Of a stretch of DNA of 64,000 nucleotides, positions 43,988 to 52,225 are shown piece by piece. The notes below the pieces were generated by a model that made no database searches, was not told the origin of the DNA, and worked only from the letters and a program-made list of their open reading frames with translations. The number at the start of each line of letters is the position of its first letter. Within the stretch, counting starts at the first letter, position 1. The stretch comes from Verrucomicrobiaceae bacterium UBA1938 (GTDB taxonomy: Bacteria > Verrucomicrobiota > Verrucomicrobiia > Verrucomicrobiales > Verrucomicrobiaceae). A program made the translations under genes and the position numbers. The DNA is taken from assembly GCA_002336895.1 (NCBI GenBank), contig DDFC01000010.1, positions 478,242-542,241 of the forward strand, read 5' to 3'.

Positions 43988-44620
43988 TCATTTTGGGCTT
44001 CCTTCTTTTGCGGCGGCGGGCTTGACGATTCCCGGCATGAATCCCTCGATTTGAGCATCGACCTTGTCATAGTCCCCTGTCCAGGAAAGTGCCTTCTCAA
44101 AGTCTCCTACAGAGGAGATTTTTTCGACATCTCTCCGAATGATGTCTTCAATTGCGGAGGCGTTGGCGTCAGCCGGGCTCTGATCTTTGGCAATGCTATC
44201 AAAGGATGTTAAATACCAGACATCTTTGGGGACGACCAGACGGATGTAATCACCAGCCACGATGATCATTTGACAGGTCAGCCGCTTGTTCTTGTAGGTG
44301 TTGAGAATCAGGCTGCGATAGGTGTTAAAGCCACCTCCGCCTGTGGGGTCTTGTGTGCCGTCGGGGTTGCCGAGGCCGCGAAAGTCCGCTTTGGAAAAAA
44401 TCTCCGCCAGCTGCGTTCTGCCCTTGAGTGTCTTTGACCGGTAGCCGGTCAATGTCTCAAAGCTGTCTGACAGGCTGTCCAAGATCCTCACCTCGTCGGC
44501 GTCCATGATCGCATTTTTGATCAAGGTGTTGGCGTTGGTCTCTTCAGCGAAGGAAAAACGCATGCCAGCCTCCATTAAAACCAAGGCCACCAGCAAGAAC
44601 CGCATGAATTTGAGATGCAT
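43988..44620 (-). CDS. Secreted partner of the caspase-like protein, candidate immunity
   Basis: 210 residues with a signal peptide (MRFLLVALVLMEAGMRFSFAEE; ATG at 44620 or 44605). It begins 3 bp after the stop of the caspase-like gene, so they are co-translated. Sequence is mixed alpha/beta with 'FNTYRSLILNTYKNKRLTCQ', and I recognise no family. It is an envelope-located candidate inhibitor, by position only. Confidence 0.72.
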   Translation of the reverse strand: MHLKFMRFLLVALVLMEAGMRFSFAEETNANTLIKNAIMDADEVRILDSLSDSFETLTGYRSKTLKGRTQLAEIFSKADFRGLGNPDGTQDPTGGGGFNTYRSLILNTYKNKRLTCQMIIVAGDYIRLVVPKDVWYLTSFDSIAKDQSPADANASAIEDIIRRDVEKISSVGDFEKALSWTGDYDKVDAQIEGFMPGIVKPAAAKEGSPK

Positions 44621-44623
44621 GGT

Positions 44624-46152
44624 CTAGGGGATTGGTTGGGCCTGAATGAGCTCGCCCTCAAAGGAGTTGGATCGGTTGTTCATGGGGCCTGTCACGGCAT
44701 CAATCGTGATCTTTGATCCTTTGCCAAGAGATTTTAGAAGCTCATTCAGATAATTTTGCCCTGCCTGCCCCTGTCCCACCCGGCATCCTCCAAAGTGGAT
44801 GTGGCCGTCCGGGGCCATGACACTGGAGATGATCTTCCATGCTGTAGATTGTGGTGAGAGAGAGGTTTCGTTATCGTAAGAGCCTGGAAATCGGCCAAAG
44901 CGCTGATTGCCAGGTATTCCGTGGTCTAGTATGACCAGATGGGTAAATCCTCCTTTGTTCTGCGCTGCCAGTGCGTCAAGTTTCCTGACCCATCCTGGAT
45001 CTGAAATGTCTATGAGTCTGGGGTTTGTGGTGGCACCTGAATAATCCTGCAGCATCCCCAAAGCCTGCTGCTCCATCGTTGTGCCGCTGCTGTATTGACG
45101 AAAAAGATCTCCGACGGCTTTTTTGTTGTATAAAATGACCACATTAGCTCCCCTCGGGAAAACAAAGTACTTTTTAAGTTCAGGCGGGGCGGGTGCTGGG
45201 GACTGTGACACTGCAGGCGCATTTGGTGGAGGATTTGCCGCCGGACTCTGTGCCTGAGCAACTGCTTGTGGCTGCACGGCAGGCTTGCCGCCCGGTGTCT
45301 GTGTCGGTGGATTGGCTCCAGGCACCTGCTGCTGCGCGGCAATAGCTTGCGGGGCTCCATGAAGACGCTGCTGCGCCGTTGGTCCGCCGGCCCCACGAGC
45401 TTGCTGCTGCTGTCTAGAGTAGGCATCGGGAGCCCTGCGTTCTTCAATCAGGCGGCTGCTGGTTGCCACTGAAGGGCTAGCGGCGATGGAGCCCGCCGCA
45501 TCCGGCCCACGCCGCGCTGGCTTCCCTGCGGCTGGCCTCGGCCCCCGTAGCTTTGGCGTCCGCTCCAGTCCGGTGAGGAAGAAGGCGCACGACCCGCCCG
45601 TTGGGCAGGCTTGCCATCCCCTTTGATTTCTGACAGATGCTGGTAGAAGCCGGTATCGGGTGATGCAGTGCCGATGTCCTCCGGACGAACATTGAATCCA
45701 GAATCGGGATGATAGGACCCGCTCTCAGGTGGGTGATACCACGAGCTGGTGTCATCATGCTCTCCATGCTCCGGGGCTTCGTCATGCACGCCGCCAGGTG
45801 GGGCGTCCTCATCATGCTCAGCACCGGCATCCGGCCCATGCTCGCCATCCGCACGCCGGGGTGCGGAAACCGGTGCCGCAGAGTCCGCACGCCTGCGCTG
45901 CTGTTGCTGCTCCGCCAGCTCCTTCAGCCTGGCCATCCAGTCGCTGGCAGCACCGCTGCTGCGCGGGGCAGGGGAGCCGCCGGTGCTGCGTGCGGCCTCA
46001 GGCTCCGGCATGCGCCCCTCCAGATGGCTGCTGGCCCGCACCCCGCCGCTGCGCGGCATCGCCTCCGGGTTTTCATCATGATCATCATCCTCCAGTGCAG
46101 GACGACGGACGCGGGAGGCAGGCAGGTGCGAGGATGAGAATAGAAAAGCCAT
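44624..46152 (-). CDS. Family A protein with a caspase-like His/Cys domain, frameshifted
   Basis: The leader frame starts at ATG 46152 (MAFLFSSSHLPASRVRRP, then PRSGGVRA and an acidic, Gln-rich linker 'DWMARLKELAEQQQQRRR') and stops at 45448. The catalytic frame, open well upstream of its first GTG (45469), runs to 44624. It carries 'SSRLIEERR', matching the 'SRLFExRP' block that follows the leader in two sister proteins, then a Pro/Gln/Ala linker and a C-terminal domain with 'HLVILDHGIPG' and 'HIHFGGCRVG' (His183 and Cys229 of that frame), a clan CD (caspase/gingipain-like or DUF4347-like) dyad. A one-base shift between about 45470 and 45560 would join them. The secreted partner is 3 bp downstream. 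Confidence 0.7.
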
Positions 46153-46216
46153 GCACAAGCTCTTGGGTCCGGTATGGAATGCGCAAGTGCTTTGTGTGTT
46201 TTTTTATGGTGGTACG

Positions 46217-46231
46217 TGGTATTGATCTTTT
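46217..46231. promoter_or_regulatory. Operator half-site before 46152
   Basis: TGGTAT, TGA, then a weak arm; 29 bases from GCAAG. Same layout as bases 1-60. Confidence 0.45.
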
Positions 46232-46288
46232 GCCATTGTAAAGGCGCGGTGGATTATGGCTTGGAGAGGTTTGCAGCAAAGCACCTCG

Positions 46289-47140
46289 CTAACGTCTGGC
46301 TGCGAATGCCCGCGCCCGTGAATGGGCTTCCGCCTGCTGCTCGGAGGTCAGCTCTTTTTCGTGATCTTGGATCCATTGGCTGGCTTCAGCATCGCCGCTG
46401 GCGGAGGCCAGAAGGCACCACTTCAGCGCCTCCACGGGGTCTTTGGTGATACCCGAGCCCTGGGCGTGGCATAGGCCGAGCTGGTACTGTGCCCGGGACT
46501 GGTCTTGTGCGGCGGCTTTTTGAAACCACTGCGCCGCCTGCACGGGGTCCTGCGGTGCGCCCCAGAGCCCGCGTTTGCAGATGAATCCGAGGGCCGTCTG
46601 CGCCTCGGCATGGCCGTTTTCAGCGGACTGGCGGTACCAGCGCACAGCCTCGGCTGGATCCTCGGCTACGCCATCTCCATGCAGGTGGCACTCTGCCAGC
46701 CGGAACTGAGCCGGGGCATAGTTTTGGCTGGCGGCCATCTGCAGCCACTTCACCCCGGCCGCCTTGTCCTGCGGCACGATGGAGCCTGCGAGATGCGCCA
46801 CGCCGAGTCCATACTGCCCTTCAGCATCGCCTTGGGCTGCGGCTTTGCGCCACCAGCGCAGCGCCGCGGCGGGGTCCTCCGGCCGTCCGGCCCCGGTGGC
46901 ATAAGCGGTGCCCATTTTGGCCTGCGCAGCCGCATGGCCCAGATCGGCTGCCTGGCCAAACCAGCGCAGGGCCTCGGGGGTGCCGCCGCTCTTCTGGCAG
47001 CTCAGGCCTTTCTCATAGCATGTTGCAGCAAAGCTTTGATCGGCGGCTGGATCACTCCAGTGCAGCGGCAGCCAGCCGAGCTGCCACGCCGCGACGCCGA
47101 GCAGGATAAACAACCCCACTAGACACAGGTGGTGCCTCAT
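46289..47140 (-). CDS. Membrane-anchored Sel1-repeat protein, candidate immunity
   Basis: 283 residues. One N-terminal transmembrane or signal-anchor segment (residues 5-25, LVGLFILLGVAAWQLGWLPL) is followed by about six Sel1-like repeats (AAQAKMGTAYATGAGRPEDPAAALRWWRKAA and so on). Its ATG overlaps the stop of the caspase-like gene 47137-48696 by TGA/ATG sharing (47137-47140), strong evidence of coupling. Sel1-type proteins are known among immunity proteins of polymorphic toxins. The repeats should face the periplasm. Confidence 0.85.
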   Translation of the reverse strand: MRHHLCLVGLFILLGVAAWQLGWLPLHWSDPAADQSFAATCYEKGLSCQKSGGTPEALRWFGQAADLGHAAAQAKMGTAYATGAGRPEDPAAALRWWRKAAAQGDAEGQYGLGVAHLAGSIVPQDKAAGVKWLQMAASQNYAPAQFRLAECHLHGDGVAEDPAEAVRWYRQSAENGHAEAQTALGFICKRGLWGAPQDPVQAAQWFQKAAAQDQSRAQYQLGLCHAQGSGITKDPVEALKWCLLASASGDAEASQWIQDHEKELTSEQQAEAHSRARAFAARR

Positions 47141-48696
47141 GGCCCGGTTCCCCCTGCGTTCTTCATTCCGGCTTTCCGTTCTTCATTGATCCGGGCATTG
47201 TGCCTGCGCAGGTCTTCCAGGGTGCAGTCTCCAGTGATGCCTTCCTTGAACACGGCGGTGAAATGCTCCTGCATGGCGTTTTCGTCAAATTTGCTCCGGT
47301 TGTCTCGGTCCACGATTTCGTTCACAGCTTTGAGAGCATCATTGATCGTGCCGCCTTTTGTCAATACTTCCATAAACGTTTTCATCTGGCCGGGGGCATC
47401 GCGCTCTCCGGCCTTTCCTCCTGCGGACACGACCAGGGGCACCCCGGCATCATTGAGTTTTGACATGTCATGGGCGTTCACCTCGCACCCGCTGACAAAG
47501 ACCATCATCGGTGCGCCGTTTTTGCTTTGAGCGAGGTCGTCCTTCAACTGCCCGACTGAATAGCCTGTCCCCTCCTGCTTGTAGGGCAGGCCTAATATGT
47601 TTTTCCGATCATAAGAAATAGGAACCTCCTGTTTACCAGCGTTGGCCCCTCCATGAGCTGCGAGGAAGGCTTCCGCGCCTACGCGCCCTCCATGACCGCT
47701 GTAAACATAAATGTCCCCAGTTCCCAGGCTTCGGGTTCTCTCCCGGATTTGAGCGAGAGTAGGGTTGGCCTGTTTGGCATACTCCAGCCCCATGGCACCA
47801 GCTTGTGCAGACAAATCCGCAGGATTCCCAAACCATGATGGGCCCACTTCGTCAAACACCAGGCGGCCGGGCCGGGGTGGTAGTTTCCCCTGCTTGATGT
47901 CTTCTGCATATGCAGCGCGCGGTGGGGTGCTGGATGGGATTTGCTGCTGGCGCGGAGTCTCATGGGAGGCACGTGGTTGTGGTCGGCCCAGCTGCCAAGG
48001 GCCTGTTGTTTCCTGTGCCGGTGAAGCCGCATGGGCTGCTAGCAGCGCTGGTGTGGCAGGGTGCTTGTCTGCCGCTGGCCGGTTGTATCTCCGGAATCGG
48101 TTTTGGGCATTCGCCGAATCGTCATGGGGTCGGAGATAAAGATCACTGGCAGGCCCTGGCGCATAGGCAGGACCATTGGAGAATCTGGATGTGCCAGATT
48201 CTGGACGATGCACGAGGTTGCTGATCGCCGGCCTGCTCGCGAGGCCAGGGGAAGGGCGGTTTTCAAAAAGGCGGCTGGCGGGCGGAGGACGATTGGAGTC
48301 ACTGCGGCTGTCGTGTTGGATATCACTCTCTTGGCCAGGAGCCTCGTCCTCATCATGCTCAGCCCCGGCATCCGGCTCATGCTCATCATCCGCGCGCCGG
48401 GGGCCGGAATTCGGTGCGGCAGAGTCCGCGCGCTTGTGCTGCTGTGGCTGCTCTGCCAGCTCCTTCAGCCTGGCCATCCAGTCGATCCCGGCACCGCTGC
48501 TGCGCGGGGCAGGGGAGCCACCTGCGCTGCGTGCGGCCTCAGGGGCCGCCACACGCCCCTCCAGATGGCTGCTGGCCCGCACCCCGCCGCTGCGCGGCAT
48601 CGCCTCCGGGTTTTCATCATGATCATCGTCAGCCTCCAGATCAGGACGGCGGACTCGGGTGGCAGGCAGATGGGAGGATGAGAATAGAAAAGCCAT
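47137..48696 (-). CDS. Family A protein with a caspase-like peptidase domain
   Basis: 519 residues from the ATG at 48696 (CCCAAGAG upstream). Leader MAFLFSSSHLPATRVRRP, PRSGGVRA, the DWMARLKELAEQ helix shared with 44624-46152, 'SRLFENRP', a long Pro/Ser/Arg-rich linker, then from about residue 285 the domain with 'DIYVYSGHGGRVG' (His335) and 'MMVFVSGCEVNAHD' (Cys404), a caspase/CHAT-like (clan CD) dyad. The two caspase-like proteins share leader and linker modules but not their catalytic domains. It could cleave proteins in the target cell or envelope; no substrate is evident. The partner is the overlapping Sel1 protein. Confidence 0.82.
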   Translation of the reverse strand: MAFLFSSSHLPATRVRRPDLEADDDHDENPEAMPRSGGVRASSHLEGRVAAPEAARSAGGSPAPRSSGAGIDWMARLKELAEQPQQHKRADSAAPNSGPRRADDEHEPDAGAEHDEDEAPGQESDIQHDSRSDSNRPPPASRLFENRPSPGLASRPAISNLVHRPESGTSRFSNGPAYAPGPASDLYLRPHDDSANAQNRFRRYNRPAADKHPATPALLAAHAASPAQETTGPWQLGRPQPRASHETPRQQQIPSSTPPRAAYAEDIKQGKLPPRPGRLVFDEVGPSWFGNPADLSAQAGAMGLEYAKQANPTLAQIRERTRSLGTGDIYVYSGHGGRVGAEAFLAAHGGANAGKQEVPISYDRKNILGLPYKQEGTGYSVGQLKDDLAQSKNGAPMMVFVSGCEVNAHDMSKLNDAGVPLVVSAGGKAGERDAPGQMKTFMEVLTKGGTINDALKAVNEIVDRDNRSKFDENAMQEHFTAVFKEGITGDCTLEDLRRHNARINEERKAGMKNAGGTGP

Positions 48697-48748
48697 GCAC
48701 AAGCTCTTGGGTCCGATCTGCTAGACGCAAGTGTTTTGATGTTTATCC

Positions 48749-48754
48749 ATACCA
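48749..48754. promoter_or_regulatory. Single operator half-site before 48696
   Basis: ATACCA only; the second arm is not recognisable. Confidence 0.25.
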
Positions 48755-48815
48755 GAAAGTAGCACCAGAGCCAATGCTGTGCCGGAATAGGGGGCTGGAT
48801 CTCATCTCTGTCCTG

Positions 48816-49316
48816 CTAATAGATGGTGTAAAAATAGTACAGGACACCGGTTCTGCCGTCGGCATTGGGGGAGAGCATGTACAAGCGCGTGGTGCGGAGG
48901 TCAGGACGGCGCACGATCGCGGCTTTGTCATCTGGTTTGAGGCGGTCCACGTTCACCGTGCCGTTAAATGGCAGGATGAGATCCACCGTGCTTTTCCAGG
49001 TGTTGGTGTCCACTGGACCAGACATCCAGGGGTGCAGCAGATGATTGGGGATGCTCGAGTTGAGCCGCTCCCATTCCTCAGCCGTGAGCATGATGGCGGC
49101 CTTGATCACGGAGGCGTTGCGTGCCGACACAATGACGGCATCCACCCTGAACTGATTCTTCGCCTTCGGCTTGATGTCTGCGAGCCCCGCGTGTGCGGCC
49201 AGCTCATCCCAGCTCTGGAAGGGCAGGGGTTGCTGGGCGATGCCTGTTTTCGGTAAGACCGCGCAGGAAATGAGCGCGAGTGCGATGAAAAGGCGGTTGC
49301 GGAAAGGGAATCTCAT
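48816..49316 (-). CDS. Secreted partner of the DRYDWN protein, candidate immunity (type 1)
   Basis: 166 residues from the ATG at 49316 (signal peptide MRFPFRNRLFIALALISCAV … IAQ), 10 bp after the stop of 49327-50751. 'SWDELAAHAGL', 'TAEEWERL', 'TWKSTVDLIL' and 'RLYMLSPNADGRTGVLYYFY' recur in 51541-52173, the partner of the other DRYDWN protein. Two toxins of one class with two homologous downstream secreted proteins is good support for a cognate pair. The last 20 residues are almost invariant and may be the contact or folding core. Confidence 0.78.
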   Translation of the reverse strand: MRFPFRNRLFIALALISCAVLPKTGIAQQPLPFQSWDELAAHAGLADIKPKAKNQFRVDAVIVSARNASVIKAAIMLTAEEWERLNSSIPNHLLHPWMSGPVDTNTWKSTVDLILPFNGTVNVDRLKPDDKAAIVRRPDLRTTRLYMLSPNADGRTGVLYYFYTIY

Positions 49317-49326
49317 GCGCTGACCT

Positions 49327-50751
49327 TTAGGGCAGCACCCCCTGTCCTTCAAACGACAAAGGTGCAGTTGCTTCCGCAGGAATGACTCGATACGTCGGAC
49401 GCTCTCCCGGGCTGCGCTGGGTAAACTCATACTTATAAGACGGGCTTCTTGACTGGATATCGAAGCTTCTTCCATGCCCCTGTTTTTCGAGGTCATGAAA
49501 GAACGAGTCGTTGATCTGGATCGTCCCGTTTTTGGGAGTGATGACTGGCACCCCTTTTGGCAGGTATTTTTGGATCATCTCCAGTGTGATCGGTATGGTG
49601 GTGCCTTGATTCTTGTTCCAGTCATACCGGTCTTTGAGTGTATAGGAAATATTTCCCTGTGTCTTCGCTGCATTGTTCTTGTCCACATGTCCTTTCATGC
49701 CAGATGAGCTGCCTGTCAGCGTGGCGCCGCCCAGGCCGTAAAAGAACTCCTCATTTCCAGGCCGTGGAAGGCCAAAATAACCTGAAAGTCCTGGTGCCAG
49801 GCCGGACACGAGCGTGTCCCAATGCGTGTCAGGAACGGCGGCGGGGCCTCCCGTGGCGGAGTGGCTGGAGCGCAGCCAGTCAAACATGCTTTTCTTCTCA
49901 AGGGCGTTCTTGTCGGGATGCGTACCGAAGTAGTCCAGGATCTTTTTGCCTCCATCTTTCATCACGTCAAACTTTGCCAGATTCTCAAACGGGATTTCCA
50001 GCGGCCCTTCGTTCTCTGCATTCGGGCGGTTTTCCACATTGAGCCAGTGCTGCAAGTTTGAAATGGGCAGCGGCAGTTTTTCACCTTCAGGTGCTTTCAG
50101 GGACAGAAGAAGCTTCTTGAGAAGAAGCTTTTCTTCCTGAGGCGTTTTTTCATCATAATAGTCTTTGATGAAAAGTGGATTGCCTGATTTGGCTATGTGG
50201 TTCTTTAGCTCGGAGAGGTGATCTGTTTCGTTCCTTCCTGGCTGCTGCTGCTGCTGCCCGGGTGTCGCAGCGGCGGTCTGGGCGGGCGGCTGCTTCGGCA
50301 TTTCATTGGCTGCATGTGGCGGCGCAGCTCCAGAGCTTTGCGGCATTGTTCCCGCTTCTGGCGCGGGGGCTCCAGGACCGGACGCAAGGGGATCTGGCGG
50401 TAAAATGCGCGCATCGGCTGCTTTCTGCGGGAGGGCCGGAAAATTTGACTGCCCCAATGTATTCGCCTGGGCTGGATGGGGGCGGGTTTCAAACAGGCGG
50501 CTTGAGCGCGGTGGTGTTCCAGGAACGTTGTGACCGCCACTATTCTTGTGGCCCGGAGGGCGGGCTGTGGAGCCTCCTGCGCTGCGTGCGGTCTCAGGCT
50601 CCGGCATGCGCCCCTCCAGATGGCTGCTGGCCCGCACCCCGCCGCTGCGCGGCATCGCCTCCGGGTTTTCATCATGATCATCGTCAGCCTCCAGATCAGG
50701 ACGGCGGACTCGGGTGGCAGGCAGGTGGGAGGATGAGAATAGAAAAGCCAT
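49327..50751 (-). CDS. Family A protein with a C-terminal DRYDWN domain
   Basis: 474 residues from the ATG at 50751. Leader, PRSGGVRA, 'SSRLFETRP', Pro/Gln-rich linker, then a 270-residue domain starting 'NPLFIKDYYDEKTPQEEKLL' and including 'GNEEFFYGLGGATLTGSSSGMKG' and DRYDWN (residues 374-379), followed by 'GHGRSFDIQSRSP'. The D-x-Y-D pattern recalls the DxYD motif of colicin-M-type lipid II hydrolases, but I do not see the following His-Arg, so this is only a hint. A periplasmic target would fit the secreted partner. Confidence 0.8.
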   Translation of the reverse strand: MAFLFSSSHLPATRVRRPDLEADDDHDENPEAMPRSGGVRASSHLEGRMPEPETARSAGGSTARPPGHKNSGGHNVPGTPPRSSRLFETRPHPAQANTLGQSNFPALPQKAADARILPPDPLASGPGAPAPEAGTMPQSSGAAPPHAANEMPKQPPAQTAAATPGQQQQQPGRNETDHLSELKNHIAKSGNPLFIKDYYDEKTPQEEKLLLKKLLLSLKAPEGEKLPLPISNLQHWLNVENRPNAENEGPLEIPFENLAKFDVMKDGGKKILDYFGTHPDKNALEKKSMFDWLRSSHSATGGPAAVPDTHWDTLVSGLAPGLSGYFGLPRPGNEEFFYGLGGATLTGSSSGMKGHVDKNNAAKTQGNISYTLKDRYDWNKNQGTTIPITLEMIQKYLPKGVPVITPKNGTIQINDSFFHDLEKQGHGRSFDIQSRSPSYKYEFTQRSPGERPTYRVIPAEATAPLSFEGQGVLP

Positions 50752-50857
50752 GCACAAGCTCCTGGGTCCGGCATGGAATGCGCAAGTGCTTTTGTGTGCT
50801 ATGATGAAAACGCCGCAATCAGGTGATGAAGCAGCGAGCCATGTTCAGGCACCGCGA

Positions 50858-51520
50858 TCATCTCCTCACCTTCTGCCTCAACCCGCCAGACAACGCAAAC
50901 ATCAGCACCCACAGCAGCAGCGGCCAGATGAAATGCGGCACCACACGCCACCAGTCCCATTGTCCGGTCACCGTGTGGAAAGATTCGCCCTGATTGTTGT
51001 CACGTGCTCCCGCCCACATGAGAAAACCACCCAGCGCCAGTGCAAGAACCGCGCCCAGCGGAAACACGACGGCGGCATTCATTGGGTGCGTCCTGCTGGT
51101 CACTGACTCCTGGTCTTGAGCCCTGTCCATCTCCAGGCATTTCACTGCCTCCTGGCATTCGGCACTTGAATGCGGGGCGGAGTCCAGGGACAGAGCCGCA
51201 TCCCGCTCCGGCCGGGGATAGGTGCTCGGGTTCTTTCTCCAGGCCTCCAGCAGCGGCGCGTAGCGGGCGTTCAGTACTTCATCCGGCCAGGGTTTGTCTG
51301 CGAAACAGGAACTCGTTTTGAGCGCCCCGATCTGGCGGATGTTCCAGTCAAAGGCCTCCTCAAAATAATGCAGCACCGTGAAATAGCAGAAGCTGTTTTC
51401 TCCCGCCGGGTTGTGGGCGAGCCGTAGCAGCGCCAGCAGGTGGGTGACCGGCTTTTTATCCAATGCGGCACATCGCAGCAGTTCCACGATGTCCGCGTCC
51501 ACTCCCAGTGCGTCAATCAT
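50858..51520 (-). CDS. Small protein with two C-terminal membrane segments
   Basis: 220 residues. The N-terminal 140 are soluble and helical (LRCAALDKKPVTHLLALLRL). They are followed by two transmembrane segments (about 150-170 and 192-212) separated by 'GQWDWWRVVPHF'. It begins 20 bp after the secreted partner 51541-52173, so it is the third gene of that toxin unit. I recognise no family. A fragment of a paralogue lies at 43798-43929 beside another unit, so it is a recurring accessory of these loci. Confidence 0.72.
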   Translation of the reverse strand: MIDALGVDADIVELLRCAALDKKPVTHLLALLRLAHNPAGENSFCYFTVLHYFEEAFDWNIRQIGALKTSSCFADKPWPDEVLNARYAPLLEAWRKNPSTYPRPERDAALSLDSAPHSSAECQEAVKCLEMDRAQDQESVTSRTHPMNAAVVFPLGAVLALALGGFLMWAGARDNNQGESFHTVTGQWDWWRVVPHFIWPLLLWVLMFALSGGLRQKVRR

Positions 51521-51540
51521 GATGTCAGCTTCCAGGTTTT

Positions 51541-52173
51541 TCAGAACGTGTACCTCGTAAAGAAGTAGTACAGCACACCGCTTTGGCCGTCGGCATTGGG
51601 GGAGAGCATGTAAAGGCGTGTGCTATGGAGATCGGGCCGGTGCAGGATCACGGCCTTGTCGGTCATGTTCAGCCGGGTTGCATCCACCTTTCTTGCACGA
51701 AGGGGGCGCCCGGAGCTGTGAATGACCGCGCCTTTCATGAACTCGTCATAGTTGAATGGCTTGGCCTTCGGGTCTGCCTCCGTCTCGTCTTCAGCTTCCA
51801 GTATAAGATCAACTGTGCCTTTCCAGGTCTTTTCATCAATTTTGCCTGTCGTCCATGGGTTCAGCATGGGATGGCCGCCGGATTCGAGCCGGGTCCACTC
51901 CTCAGGAGTCAGTTGAATGGATGCCTGGATCAGGTTGATGAACCGGGCGCCCCAGACGCCATCATAAGTCCCATCCACTTGATATTCTTTAAGCGTTTTG
52001 AATTTGAGGCCCGTCAGCCCGGCATGCGCAGCCAGCTCTTCCCAGCTCAGAAGGTTCTCCGACTGTGGGCGCTGAGCGGCCGGCTGCTCCTCGGCCGCCG
52101 CAGGAAAAGCTGCGCAGAAAATCCATGCGACAGCGATGATCAAGCGCGCATCGAAACGAAGACCGGAATTCAT
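51541..52173 (-). CDS. Secreted partner of the DRYDWN protein, candidate immunity (type 1, longer)
   Basis: 210 residues, signal peptide MNSGLRFDARLIIAVAWIFC … AAAEE. Homologous to 48816-49316 over its whole length, with an insert of about 35 residues (DETEADPKAKPFNYDEFMKG) before the conserved 'STRLYMLSPNADGQSGVLYYFF' end. It is 52 bp downstream of the effector-like gene 52226-53986. It also resembles the broken gene at 56667-56894. Confidence 0.78.
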   Translation of the reverse strand: MNSGLRFDARLIIAVAWIFCAAFPAAAEEQPAAQRPQSENLLSWEELAAHAGLTGLKFKTLKEYQVDGTYDGVWGARFINLIQASIQLTPEEWTRLESGGHPMLNPWTTGKIDEKTWKGTVDLILEAEDETEADPKAKPFNYDEFMKGAVIHSSGRPLRARKVDATRLNMTDKAVILHRPDLHSTRLYMLSPNADGQSGVLYYFFTRYTF

Positions 52174-52225
52174 TTCATGATGCTAATCCGAGTTCACCGA
52201 ACCGCAAATTTTAACCAGCATGTGC

